A DNA stretch of 64,000 nucleotides from Corynebacterium rhinophilum (GTDB lineage Bacteria > Actinomycetota > Actinomycetes > Mycobacteriales > Mycobacteriaceae), in the NCBI RefSeq assembly GCF_030227225.1, contig NZ_JASPHQ010000013.1, forward strand, positions 13,036-77,035, given 5' to 3'. The position numbers were made by a program, and so were the translations under genes. Shown here in pieces: positions 44,109 through 56,758 of this stretch. Under the pieces are notes generated by a model. That model was not told the DNA's origin. It was given only the letters and a program-made list of their open reading frames with translations, and did no database searches. Within the stretch, counting starts at the first letter, position 1; each line of letters begins with the position of its first letter.

Positions 44109-45467
44109 ATGATTAAACGCGCAATCGGAATCTCCATGGCGTTTATTGGCGTCGTGGTGGGCGCAGGCTTTGCCTCGGGCCAAGAAGCCATGCAGTACTT
44201 CGTAGCTTTCGGTGAATGGGGCCTGTGGGGCATCGCCCTCGCCGCCGCCCTCATGATGGTCACCGGCGTGTCCATCCTGCAGCTGGGCTCCTATTTCCAG
44301 GCGGTGGAGCACACCGCTGTCTACAACAAGATCGCTTCACCAGTCACCGCCAAGATCTTGGACTGGTCCACGCTGATTACGCTGTTTTCCATCGGCTTCG
44401 TCATGTTCGCCGGTGGTGGCTCCAATATCAACCAGCAATTCCCCAGCATCCCCGTGTGGGTCGGCGGCACCGTCATGCTGATCCTCGTGCTGCTGGTGGG
44501 CCTTATGGACGTGGACCGCGTTACCCGCGTCATCGGTACCATCACCCCGTTCATCATCATCTTCGTGGTGCTGGCCACCGGCTACACCATCCTTACGGCC
44601 GATGTGGACTTCGCGTCCCTGAATACCTGGGCCATCGATAACGTCAATACCTCGCTGCCTAACTGGTGGCTTTCTGCGCTGAACTACACCGGCCTGAACG
44701 TCATGACGGCCGTATCCATGTCCATCGTCATCGGCGGCAACTTCCTGGATAACCGCGCCGTGGGCATCGGCGGCCTCATCGGTGGTTTCCTTTACCTCAT
44801 CTTGCTGGCCCTGCTCGTCTTCGCCCTCTTCTTCGAGGCTAAGGACGTCAACGGCGAGGACATGCCGGTACTGAAGCTGATTACGGGCATCCACCCGGTT
44901 CTCGGCATCTTGATGACCTTCGTTATCTACGGCATGGTCTTTAACACTGCCATCGGTATGTTCTACGCCCTGGGCAAGCGCCTGACCCGCAATAACCCAC
45001 AGCGCTTCTACCCCGTATACGCCGCATCCTGCATCATCGGCTTCATCCTGTCCTTCATCGGCTTCCAGTCCTTGGTCAGCAACGTCTACCCCATCCTGGG
45101 TTACCTCGGCCTGCTGATGATTGTCGTGATGGTTTATAACCGCATTAAAAACCGCGGCATGCTTGCCGATGAATCCGATCGCCGCATGCGCGCCCACGAT
45201 CTCGTCGCCCGCAAGCTGGACCCGCGCGAGCGCTTTACCAAGAAGAACGAGCGCGAGCTGCGCATGCTAGCCGCGGCCTCCAATATGCACACGCAAGAAT
45301 TCATCGATCACCTCGCCGAGGATATCCACGAGGAGCTCGAAGAGGACGATGAACTCGACTACGACCGTTCAGAGCCCGCGCCTTCCGTCACCTACGTCCA
45401 GCACACGAAGCCGGAAGTACCTTCCGTTGATAGTGACTTGGACTTTGGCAAGAAAGACGAAGACTAA
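44109..45467 (+). CDS. YkvI-family membrane transporter
   Basis: A 452-residue APC-superfamily membrane protein: about ten helices from residues 5 to 350, opening IKRAIGISMAFIGVVVGAGFASGQEAM (split here as the family signature GAGFASGQE), then a long charged tail (about 350-452) rich in Arg, Glu and Asp, unusual in length. Substrate unknown. ATG at 44109; the 260-bp upstream gap has a paired CGGGCCCG (44049-44056 / 44071-44078) close to the start, which could form a leader hairpin. Confidence 0.8.
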   Translation: MIKRAIGISMAFIGVVVGAGFASGQEAMQYFVAFGEWGLWGIALAAALMMVTGVSILQLGSYFQAVEHTAVYNKIASPVTAKILDWSTLITLFSIGFVMFAGGGSNINQQFPSIPVWVGGTVMLILVLLVGLMDVDRVTRVIGTITPFIIIFVVLATGYTILTADVDFASLNTWAIDNVNTSLPNWWLSALNYTGLNVMTAVSMSIVIGGNFLDNRAVGIGGLIGGFLYLILLALLVFALFFEAKDVNGEDMPVLKLITGIHPVLGILMTFVIYGMVFNTAIGMFYALGKRLTRNNPQRFYPVYAASCIIGFILSFIGFQSLVSNVYPILGYLGLLMIVVMVYNRIKNRGMLADESDRRMRAHDLVARKLDPRERFTKKNERELRMLAAASNMHTQEFIDHLAEDIHEELEEDDELDYDRSEPAPSVTYVQHTKPEVPSVDSDLDFGKKDED

Positions 45468-45492
45468 GGCTTAAGCTTTAGAAGCCAAACGC

Positions 45493-45539
45493 AATTCGGC
45501 TCCTCTCTTCCCATTACAGGAAGGAGGAGCCGAATTTTT
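45493..45539. terminator. Terminator after the YkvI gene
   Basis: AATTCGGCTCCT...AGGAGCCGAATT with inner CTTCC/GGAAG, followed by TTTT. A second inverted repeat, GCGCCGGGC/GCCCGGCGC (45542-45575), serves the asd side. Confidence 0.9.
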
Positions 45540-45590
45540 ATGCGCCGGGCACGGCTTCGCAGCTCTGCCCGGCGCGGTGGTGCCTTGCGG

Positions 45591-47922
<2,332 letters not shown>

Positions 47923-48150
47923 GGTGTGGTTGCCACCTTTCGTTTTTAAAGGCACCCCTGGGCGCGGACGCGCCACAGAAATACCTGTCGGACACTAGTC
48001 AAATTCCTATGCTACCTCGCAAGGCGCTACACCTCATCATAATTCCGAAACAATACTTTTATTTTATTCATACTCACCCCCGTGCGCGTGCCATGCGGCG
48101 GGGGCGGGGGCGACATCGATAAGCAAAATGCATCTCCGTCACTTTTTTAC
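47923..48150. other. Gap between lysC and the DMT gene
   Basis: About 230 bp without a gene. It carries the lysC promoter and an AT-rich stretch around 48040-48080, followed by the G-run GCGGGGGCGGGGGC near 48105. No repeat or RNA seen. Confidence 0.4.
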
Positions 48151-48156
48151 TAGCGT
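48151..48156 (+). promoter_or_regulatory. -10 box of the leaderless DMT transporter gene
   Basis: TAGCGT, then TGAGCGG, then GTG at 48164. This shortens the gene by 12 codons compared with the ATG at 48128. Confidence 0.5.
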
Positions 48157-48163
48157 TGAGCGG

Positions 48164-49006
48164 GTGTTAAGCAACCTCCTCGCCGTATTCTTCGCGCTCG
48201 CCTCCGCGCTTACGGTTGCTTGGGGCACGGTCGTTCGCCACCGCATCGCCCTTGAAGCAGACGATTCAGTCATGCGCTCCGCTATGACCAATCCACTGTG
48301 GTGGGTCGGCACTGGCGCAGCCATCCTCGCCTATGGCCTCCAGGTCGTTGCCCTGGGCTTTGGTACCTTGCTGGTGGTCCAGCCCATTTTGGTGCTCTCT
48401 CTCATGTTTACCTTGCCACTTTCAGCCTGGTACGCCAAGCGCCCCATGCCCGTGCACGAGACCTTCTGGTCCATTGCGCTCACGGTGGCGGTCGGGGTGA
48501 TGGTGGTCTACGGCCGCCCCGTTGCCGGCAATCCCCGGCCCGAGTGGAGCCAGTGGTGGCCCGCGCTGCTATTGGGCCTGGCCACCCTGGTCGCGTTGGG
48601 CGTGGCCGGCCATAAATTCCGCGAGCAGCGCCCGCTCGCCCTGGGCACGGCCTGCGGCGTCATCTACGGTTTCGTCGCCCTGCTTTCTAAGGCCGTGGTG
48701 GACATCTTCACCCACGAGGGTTTGAGCGTCTTGGTAGGCAGCTGGCAGTTCTACGGCCTCATCGGCCTCGCCCTGACCGGCACCGTGGTGCAGCAATACT
48801 CCTTTAACGCCGGCCCCCTGGCGCAGTCGCTGCCGGCCATGACCATCTTCGAGCCCATCGTTGCCTTTGGCCTGGGCTATATGGTCTTGGGCGAAAAATT
48901 CCTCATCGATTCCACCGCCGGCTGGCTCGTCATGGTGGCCGCGCTCGGCGTCATGATTGCCGCGACCATCATTTTGTCCCGCAACCCGGTCAGCCAGCGC
49001 AGCTAG
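48164..49006 (+). CDS. DMT/EamA-like membrane transporter
   Basis: A 280-residue inner-membrane protein with about nine or ten helices, drug/metabolite transporter superfamily: GTLLVVQPILVLSLMFTLP in the first half and SLPAMTIFEPIVAFGLGYMVLGE in the second. Substrate unknown. Starting at GTG 48164 puts the first helix (LSNLLAVFFALASAL) directly at the N-terminus. Overlaps the convergent gene by 4 nt. Confidence 0.82.
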   Translation: MLSNLLAVFFALASALTVAWGTVVRHRIALEADDSVMRSAMTNPLWWVGTGAAILAYGLQVVALGFGTLLVVQPILVLSLMFTLPLSAWYAKRPMPVHETFWSIALTVAVGVMVVYGRPVAGNPRPEWSQWWPALLLGLATLVALGVAGHKFREQRPLALGTACGVIYGFVALLSKAVVDIFTHEGLSVLVGSWQFYGLIGLALTGTVVQQYSFNAGPLAQSLPAMTIFEPIVAFGLGYMVLGEKFLIDSTAGWLVMVAALGVMIAATIILSRNPVSQRS

Positions 49007-50094
49007 ATGGCCCACTCGAATACGGTCAGCATATAGGCCGAAAACCAGGCTCCGAAGAGCACCCAGGCACCCACGCTTGCCGATGCCCCCTTCTTGCCCA
49101 CCCACGGCACCAATACCACCGCTGCGGGCAGTAAGAGGCGGGGGCGGGAGTGCATGATGCCATCGGAAAGCAGCACATTGGCCATCAGCACCGCGGCAAA
49201 CAACCAGGCCGGCAGCGGCAGGCGCCCCCAGGCCAGCAGCAGGCAGATGGGAGCGGCGATGATCACAGCGGCGCTGAGCAAATACCCACCGTTCGTAGCG
49301 CTAGACAGCGTTTCCGTCACCCAGGACACCGTCGCCCGGCCGCCGTCGAAACCGGAATTCCAGTGCTTTTCCTGCAGGCCAAAGTACCCGCCGGCGCGAG
49401 ATAACTGGCGATTCGCCCACCAGATATAGCCAGCCAGAGGCAGCGCCGATACCACCACGCTCAGCCAAGCCCACCACGTGCGCCGCGCCTTGAAAAGCAC
49501 CATGAGCGCGAAGACCACGATGAGATCTACCGCGGTGAGGCGGACGAAAGATGCAAGAAAAATCAGCACCCCGGCCGCGATCCAGCGCTGATCATGCAAC
49601 ATCACCACAGCCCAGATCGCGAGCGCGCCGAAGAGCGCCTCCGTATAGGGCATGGCAAAAACGATGCTCATGGGCGCGCTGGTGACCACCGTCGCGCCGA
49701 GCACCTGGCCACGCACCCCCAGCCCCATCTGCCTAGCCAGCGCCATAACGCCCGCCGCCAGGGCGATGGTGAAAAAGAGGTTGAGGACCATCGCCGTGCC
49801 CGCAATATCCGTGCCCAGCAGGTTACTGACCGCCCGCACCGCCAGCGGGAAGCCGGGAAAGAACGCAAGGGTCGTTTCATCCGCCGGGGCATAGCCCGCG
49901 CGGGCGATATCCACGTAGTAGCTGGCGTCCCATTTATTCAGAAGCCCCCACAGGGAATCGCCCTGCGCCGCGGCCATCGCCGCGAGCACGCTGAGGCGAA
50001 TCGCCGTTCCCGCAACCGCCACCAGTGCAGCATAAAACCAGCAGCGCAGCGCGGGCGCGGCTGCGGGGCGGCGGGTGGTAGGAACAGTAGGCAC
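49003..50094 (-). CDS. PIG-V-like membrane mannosyltransferase
   Basis: A 363-residue polytopic protein of the GT-C fold. Early loop motifs WDASYYVDIARAGY and FFPGFPLAVR are typical of PIG-V-type mannosyltransferases, which use a polyprenyl-phosphate sugar outside the membrane. About ten helices follow. GTG at 50094 gives a short basic N-terminus (PTVPTTRRP). It likely takes part in envelope glycan or protein glycosylation (inference). Confidence 0.8.
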   Translation of the reverse strand: MPTVPTTRRPAAAPALRCWFYAALVAVAGTAIRLSVLAAMAAAQGDSLWGLLNKWDASYYVDIARAGYAPADETTLAFFPGFPLAVRAVSNLLGTDIAGTAMVLNLFFTIALAAGVMALARQMGLGVRGQVLGATVVTSAPMSIVFAMPYTEALFGALAIWAVVMLHDQRWIAAGVLIFLASFVRLTAVDLIVVFALMVLFKARRTWWAWLSVVVSALPLAGYIWWANRQLSRAGGYFGLQEKHWNSGFDGGRATVSWVTETLSSATNGGYLLSAAVIIAAPICLLLAWGRLPLPAWLFAAVLMANVLLSDGIMHSRPRLLLPAAVVLVPWVGKKGASASVGAWVLFGAWFSAYMLTVFEWAI

Positions 50095-50165
50095 ATCAGC
50101 ATGGTACGCCACGCGCCCAGGCGTCCCGCTGAATGAAATATGTTGCCACACCGTGAGATCCTCTG

Positions 50166-50171
50166 TAGTGT
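50166..50171 (+). promoter_or_regulatory. -10 box of the leuL-leuA mRNA
   Basis: TAGTGT, then GACCGGT, then ATG at 50179. The sequence TGTGA-CCGGTA-TGACA (50169-50184) overlapping the start point resembles a GlxR site (9 of 10). Confidence 0.55.
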
Positions 50172-50178
50172 GACCGGT

Positions 50179-50232
50179 ATGACATTGCGGAACGACCTAC
50201 TCCTTATCTGCCGCGGCGGGATTTCGGCCTAA
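50179..50232 (+). CDS. leuL: leuA leader peptide
   Basis: A 17-residue frame, MTLRNDLLLICRGGISA, with three consecutive Leu codons (CTA CTC CTT, 50197-50205) and a fourth before them. It ends 97 nt before leuA and is followed by alternative stems, the form of a leucine-sensing attenuator. The ATG is also the likely first base of the mRNA. Confidence 0.8.
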   Translation: MTLRNDLLLICRGGISA

Positions 50233-50286
50233 ACCTACGGCCAGCGCCCCGTCGCGGAGTCTGGCAATCCTTAGCCCAGCTGGCCG
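50211..50286 (+). promoter_or_regulatory. leuA attenuator
   Basis: Two stems that exclude each other: CCGCGGCGGG (50211-50220) with CCCGTCGCGG (50248-50257), and CGGCCAGC (50238-50245) with GCTGGCCG (50279-50286). A ribosome held at the Leu codons would cover the first arm and favour the second stem. No T-run follows, so the mechanism may be Rho- or translation-based. Confidence 0.6.
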
Positions 50287-50314
50287 TCGCACTTCCCGAC
50301 ACCAAACACATTAA

Positions 50315-52147
<1,833 letters not shown>

Positions 52148-52181
52148 CGCGGGCGCGGGCCGACATGGTAGAAGATCGACT

Positions 52182-52964
52182 ATGCCTTCTTCTACCTACC
52201 TCATCCCCCACCGCGGCCTCGGCGCGGTGCAGGCCTTGCCCATTCACGGCGCATCGGTGAAGGGCACGGAGGATTTTACCGTCACCCTGGCTCCCAGCCA
52301 GGAGGGCGGTTTAAGCGTGGAAGCACAGGGCCAGATCGGCACCATCAGCGCCGCGGACCGCACGGAATACCCCGAGATCGACCTCCTTTTCCGCGCCGGT
52401 CTCACCCCAGCCGCCACAGCCCAGCCGCATGCCGATGGCCACGTCGCCCTCCTGCTTCCCCGCCCCGGGCTCTGCCTGCCGGCGAATAATCCGCCCGGCG
52501 GGCCCTATACGATGCTCGGCTATGCCCCGCCCATCGATATCACCGATCTCCCCGCAGATCTCGATATCCCGGCCCAGGCCCGGATGCACGTGCTAGTCAA
52601 CCTGGTGCCTTCCACCGACGCCGTCGATGTCTTCTTCGGCCCTAAATTCCTCACCACCCTGTCCCCGGGTCCCTCGCTGCCCCCGCTTGCCGATGCCCCC
52701 ATCCTCGCCCACGCCTACCACGCCCCGCGCGGCAACGATCGCGTGCTGAGCATCTACGCCGGCGATCCGCTGCCCGCTTCCAACGAAGACTCCGTGGCCG
52801 TTGCCACCCCGACCACGCAGGCGGCGACCGAGACCTTCGAAACCAGCAGCTTTCGCGCCGTCACCGCCACCCCGGAGCCCACGCGCCGCACTGGGTGGTG
52901 GGTCACGGCCATTGCCGTGGTCGCCGTCGTGGCGCTGGTGACCGTATTCATCGTCGCGGTTTAG
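52182..52964 (+). CDS. Tail-anchored protein of unknown function
   Basis: A 260-residue protein not recognised as a known family. A soluble domain of about 200 residues, rich in Pro and Ala, with strand-like segments (HVALLLPRPGLCL, MHVLVNLVPS, VDVFFGPKF), is followed by a Thr-rich linker and a C-terminal membrane helix (WWVTAIAVVAVVALVTVFIV). TAGAAG sits 7 nt before the ATG. Between leuA and the pseudo-exonuclease gene. Confidence 0.65.
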   Translation: MPSSTYLIPHRGLGAVQALPIHGASVKGTEDFTVTLAPSQEGGLSVEAQGQIGTISAADRTEYPEIDLLFRAGLTPAATAQPHADGHVALLLPRPGLCLPANNPPGGPYTMLGYAPPIDITDLPADLDIPAQARMHVLVNLVPSTDAVDVFFGPKFLTTLSPGPSLPPLADAPILAHAYHAPRGNDRVLSIYAGDPLPASNEDSVAVATPTTQAATETFETSSFRAVTATPEPTRRTGWWVTAIAVVAVVALVTVFIVAV

Positions 52965-53035
52965 TGTCCACTAAACCGGATTAGGCAACGAAAAGGTCCG
53001 GCGCGCCCTGTCCCGCCACAGGAATTCCGGGATAC

Positions 53036-53041
53036 TAGACT
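53036..53041 (+). promoter_or_regulatory. -10 box of the pseudo-exonuclease gene
   Basis: TAGACT, then AAGGCTG, then ATG at 53049. Confidence 0.55.
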
Positions 53042-53048
53042 AAGGCTG

Positions 53049-54563
53049 ATGAATAACACACCTGGCCCCTCCCCACAGTCGCCGCAGGCTCCCTCGCCGA
53101 CGACTATGGCGTCCCAGCATGCGGCTAGGACCCACGCCCAGGCGTCCCCTCACTCCGCAGCCAACTCCGCCGCCCAACCGGAGACCAAGGCTGCGGCACA
53201 GCAGCGCAAGCCGGGCCCCAACTCCCAAAGCGAATCCAGCACCAGCGTCCCCAACAGCACAGGTATGGCCAAACCAGGCCCGCGCCGGCCTCGGCCCCGT
53301 CCACGCCGCGCCGTCCGCCCCTCCGGCGGGCCGGCGACACCGAAAACCCCAGCCGACCCCGCTGCTTCAGCTGCTCCGTCCGCATCCAGCGCGGACAGCG
53401 CACCGCAAAAACAGCCGGACAAGGCCGAGACCGTCACCAAGCACCCCTACGTAGCCCTCACGCTGCAGACCACGGGCATCCACCCCTCGACCGGCCGCAT
53501 CGTCACCATCGATGCGGTGGCCTTTGATAACGCCGGCGATATTGGCCAGCGCTTCCACGCCGTGCTCAAGCCGGATATCGATGCCGGCCCACACCACCTC
53601 CACGGGCTGACCATCGCGGATATCGAGCAGGCGCCCGCCTTTAGCAGAGTCCTCAAATCGCTGGATAAGCTTATCGATGGCCGCACCCTCGTCGTTCACG
53701 ATATCCCCTATACCTGGGGCTTTATCGTCGCCGAGGCCCGCCGCGCCATGATGACCGCCGCACGTCAAAACCGCGCGCGCAACCGCGGTCGCAATAAAGG
53801 CAAGCGCCGCCGCCAAAAGGTGGGACACATGCCCGCGCCCGTGCGCATCATCGATACCTTGGCCACCTCGTATGCGCAGGGCGTGCGGTCGAATGATGTG
53901 CGGCTGAGGGGCGTCGCTAAGCAGAATGGCCTGGCTGCCGATCCGAAGGCAACGGTGGAACGCGCCCGCCGCCCGGAGCAGGAGACCTCGCGCGAGCAGA
54001 CGGAGCTGCTCATCCAGCTCTACCAGCACCAACAACGCGGCCCGGTGCGCAGCTATGCCCCAGACGATGTCCGCGCCGACCGCTTTGGCCTGCAGCGCTC
54101 GCACGTGCGCGTCGATGCCGCCGAAGCCCCCGTGCAGCACCACAACCCCGGCAAGTACGAGCCCGGCAAGGAGCTGCGCCGCGGCATGGAAATCGTCGTG
54201 GCCCCCGAAATTCTGGAGGACCCGGATACGATTATCTCCGCCCTCATGCGCGAGGAGCTGAACTATTCAGAGAAGCTCACCCGCGAGGCATCGCTTGTCG
54301 TGTGCAATGTCACCACGGATCTCGTGGGCAAGGCCATGCACGCCCAGCGCAAGGGCATCCCGCTGATGTCTGATGCCGCGTTTCTCGATGCCCTCACCCG
54401 CATCGAAGACCCCACCACAGCCCAGCCGCCGGCGCGGCGCCAGCCCCCGCAAAAAAGCGGCGGGAATAACCAGAGCAAGAGCCAGAAACGGCGGCGCAGG
54501 CGCGGCGGGCGCGGCCGGGGGCGGCGAAATTCTGGCGGCTCGGCACCCAAGAACAACGCCTAA
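53049..54563 (+). CDS. DnaQ-like exonuclease-fold protein lacking catalytic acids, with BRCT domain
   Basis: A 504-residue protein: disordered Pro/Ala/Arg-rich head (1-130), a DnaQ/DEDDh exonuclease fold (about 132-330), a BRCT-like domain (about 375-452) and an RG-rich basic tail (480-497). The ExoI motif that should read DxExT is VALTLQTTG (Asp to Thr, Glu to Gln), ExoII HNxxFD is HDIPYTW, and ExoIII shows no HxxxxD. A basic insert (RQNRARNRGRNKGKRRRQK, 239-257) lies within the fold. Probably a nucleic acid-binding scaffold without nuclease activity. Confidence 0.78.
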   Translation: MNNTPGPSPQSPQAPSPTTMASQHAARTHAQASPHSAANSAAQPETKAAAQQRKPGPNSQSESSTSVPNSTGMAKPGPRRPRPRPRRAVRPSGGPATPKTPADPAASAAPSASSADSAPQKQPDKAETVTKHPYVALTLQTTGIHPSTGRIVTIDAVAFDNAGDIGQRFHAVLKPDIDAGPHHLHGLTIADIEQAPAFSRVLKSLDKLIDGRTLVVHDIPYTWGFIVAEARRAMMTAARQNRARNRGRNKGKRRRQKVGHMPAPVRIIDTLATSYAQGVRSNDVRLRGVAKQNGLAADPKATVERARRPEQETSREQTELLIQLYQHQQRGPVRSYAPDDVRADRFGLQRSHVRVDAAEAPVQHHNPGKYEPGKELRRGMEIVVAPEILEDPDTIISALMREELNYSEKLTREASLVVCNVTTDLVGKAMHAQRKGIPLMSDAAFLDALTRIEDPTTAQPPARRQPPQKSGGNNQSKSQKRRRRRGGRGRGRRNSGGSAPKNNA

Positions 54564-54577
54564 CCCACTTCCCCGGC

Positions 54578-54583
54578 TACCCT
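54578..54583 (+). promoter_or_regulatory. -10 box of murT
   Basis: TACCCT, then AGAGGGC, then ATG at 54591. AGAGGG could also act as a ribosome site, but it is too close to the ATG for that. Confidence 0.45.
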
Positions 54584-54590
54584 AGAGGGC

Positions 54591-55868
54591 ATGAGTTTTT
54601 CAGTCCCGGGTGCCTTGAAGAAGTTGCGCACCACCGCCGCGACATCCGCCGCGAAGCTGGCCACCACCGCTTCCCGCGCCACCGGCCGGGGCGCCGGCGG
54701 AATGATCGGCGGCCTTATCGCCAATGCCATTGACCCCTCCATCATGACCAACCTGGGCGGTGGGCGCCCGGCCGTGCTGGTCACCGGCACCAACGGCAAG
54801 TCCACCACCACCCGCATGCTCGCCGCCGCGGTCCGCGCCGAACACCAGGTCGCCACCAATGACGGCGGCGATAACATGGACGCCGGCATCATCTCCGCGC
54901 TCATGGCGGGCAAGGACGCCTCACACCTCGTCCTCGAGGTCGACGAGCTGCACGTGCCGCACGTCGCCGATAACCTCAACCCGCAGGCGCTTGTGCTGCT
55001 CAACCTCACCCGCGATCAGCTCGACCGCGTCGGCGAGATCAACAAGATCGAGCGCGCTCTCCGCGGCGCCGTGGAGGCCCACCCGGACATGTTGGTCATC
55101 GCCAATTGCGATGACGTGCTCATGACCTCAGTGGCCTATGACGCCAAGAACGTCATTTGGGTCTCCGCCGGCGCCGGCTGGCTCGGCGATTCCGTCACCT
55201 GCCCGCGCACCGGCGGCCACGTCGTGCGCACCGAGGATGACTGGTACGCAGTAAAGCCGCTTGCCGATGGCCGCGAGTTCCGCCGCCCGCAGCCGACGTG
55301 GGGCATCGACAAGCATGGCGTTATTACCCCCACCGCAAAGCGCCCGCTGAACCTGGCGCTGCCGGGCCGCGCCAATCGAGGTAATGCGGCACAGGCCATC
55401 GCCGCGGCTGTCGAGGGCTTCGGCGTGGACTTGGATCGCGCTATTGCCGCGGCAGAAAGCATCGATGACGTCGCCGGCCGGTATTCCACCATCCACTGGA
55501 AGGGCCGCGAGATTCGCCTGCTGCTGGCCAAGAATCCCGCCGGCTGGCAAGAGGCCCTGTCCATGGTGGACCGCAGCGCCGATGGGCTGGTCATCGCCAC
55601 GAACGGGCAGGTTGCCGATGGCATCGACATGTCCTGGCTCTGGGACGTGAAATTTGAGGGCTTTAATGGGCTCAGCGTCAAGGCCGCCGGCGAGCGCGGC
55701 ACTGACCTTGCCGTCCGCCTCGTCTACGCGGATATCACCCACGAGCTCATCCCGGATCCCATGGATGCGCTCGCCACCTGTCCCGAGGGCCGCATCGAGG
55801 TCCTTGCCAATTACACCGCCTTCCGCGATCTGAAAAAGGCCCTGTCCAAGGAGGCTAATAATGCTTAA
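54591..55868 (+). CDS. murT: Lipid II isoglutaminyl synthase, ATPase subunit MurT
   Basis: Mur-ligase-like subunit (425 residues) that activates D-Glu of lipid II for amidation. The P-loop is TGTNGKSTTTRML, with LEVDELHVPH as the Mur-type acid motif, and a C-terminal DUF1727 domain. The internal zinc-ribbon of MurT (four Cys) is reduced here to a single Cys in TCPRTGGHVV. Overlaps gatD by 8 nt. Confidence 0.94.
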   Translation: MSFSVPGALKKLRTTAATSAAKLATTASRATGRGAGGMIGGLIANAIDPSIMTNLGGGRPAVLVTGTNGKSTTTRMLAAAVRAEHQVATNDGGDNMDAGIISALMAGKDASHLVLEVDELHVPHVADNLNPQALVLLNLTRDQLDRVGEINKIERALRGAVEAHPDMLVIANCDDVLMTSVAYDAKNVIWVSAGAGWLGDSVTCPRTGGHVVRTEDDWYAVKPLADGREFRRPQPTWGIDKHGVITPTAKRPLNLALPGRANRGNAAQAIAAAVEGFGVDLDRAIAAAESIDDVAGRYSTIHWKGREIRLLLAKNPAGWQEALSMVDRSADGLVIATNGQVADGIDMSWLWDVKFEGFNGLSVKAAGERGTDLAVRLVYADITHELIPDPMDALATCPEGRIEVLANYTAFRDLKKALSKEANNA

Positions 55869-56634
55869 TATCGGCCTAGTGCTTCCCGATGTCCTCGGTA
55901 CCTACGGCGATGACGGCAACGCCCTCGTCCTGCGCCAACGCGCCCGCATGCGCGGCCTCGACGCCGAGATTCACCCCATCCGGCTTGGCGAACCCGTGCC
56001 CGAGACGCTGGATATTTATACCATCGGCGGCGGCGAAGACACCGCGCAGATTCTTGCCGCAGAACACCTCATTGCCGATGGCGGGCTAACCCGCGCCGCC
56101 ACGTCCGGCCGCCCCATCTTGGCCATTTGCGCCGGCCTGCAGGTCCTGGGCGAGTCCTTCCGCGCTTCCGGCCGGGTTATCGATGGCGTCGGGCTTATCG
56201 ATGCCACCACCGCCGGCATGCAAGACCGCGCCATCGGCGAGGTATCCTCCACTCCTACCGGCGCCGGCGTGACCGCAGATCTCACCGAGCCGCTCACCGG
56301 CTTCGAAAACCACTTGGGCGCGACCATCCTCGGCCCGTCCGCCCAACCGCTGGGAACCCTCACCCGCGGCAATGGCAATGCCGACCAGGCCGCCACCGCA
56401 GACCTCGCCGACGGCTCCACCCAACGCACCTACGAAGGCGCCGTGCAGGGCAGCGTCATCGCCACCTATATGCACGGCCCCGCCCTGGCCCGCAACCCGC
56501 AGCTCGCGGATCTGCTCCTCGCCCAAGCCATGGGTGTCCCGCTCGCCGATCTCGATCCGCTGGATATCCCCGCCGTCGACCGCCTGCGCACCGAGCGCTT
56601 CAACGCCGCCGAGCCACCGCGCTCCCAGCGCTAA
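55861..56634 (+). CDS. gatD: Lipid II isoglutaminyl synthase, glutaminase subunit GatD
   Basis: Class I glutamine amidotransferase-like subunit (257 residues) that supplies ammonia to MurT. Nucleophile Cys in ILAICAGLQVLG, catalytic His in ATYMHGPALARNP. Translationally coupled to murT. Confidence 0.95.
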   Translation: MLNIGLVLPDVLGTYGDDGNALVLRQRARMRGLDAEIHPIRLGEPVPETLDIYTIGGGEDTAQILAAEHLIADGGLTRAATSGRPILAICAGLQVLGESFRASGRVIDGVGLIDATTAGMQDRAIGEVSSTPTGAGVTADLTEPLTGFENHLGATILGPSAQPLGTLTRGNGNADQAATADLADGSTQRTYEGAVQGSVIATYMHGPALARNPQLADLLLAQAMGVPLADLDPLDIPAVDRLRTERFNAAEPPRSQR

Positions 56635-56708
56635 GCCTGTGGATAACTTCGCCAATTCTCGGCCCTCACGACCCAAAAGGGCCGATTTGAGCCAAGTTAT
56701 CCACAGGC
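56635..56708. repeat. Inverted pair of perfect DnaA boxes in a nested hairpin
   Basis: 15-bp perfect arms (56635-56649 / 56694-56708), each containing the DnaA consensus TTATCCACA (56697-56705, and its complement at 56638-56646). Inside is a second stem, CGGCCCT/AGGGCCG (56660-56666 / 56678-56684). It begins at the gatD stop codon and may also end that transcript. Confidence 0.85.
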
Positions 56709-56745
56709 CGGGCGCGGCCGCCTTGTAGCTCCCAGGCCCCAACCC

Positions 56746-56751
56746 TAGGCT
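56746..56751 (+). promoter_or_regulatory. -10 box of the HNH gene
   Basis: TAGGCT, then GCGGAGC, then ATG at 56759. Confidence 0.5.
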
Positions 56752-56758
56752 GCGGAGC

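Noticed and set aside
56635..56708. Chromosomal replication origin
   Set aside because: Only two DnaA boxes, no AT-rich unwinding region and no dnaA or dnaN nearby.
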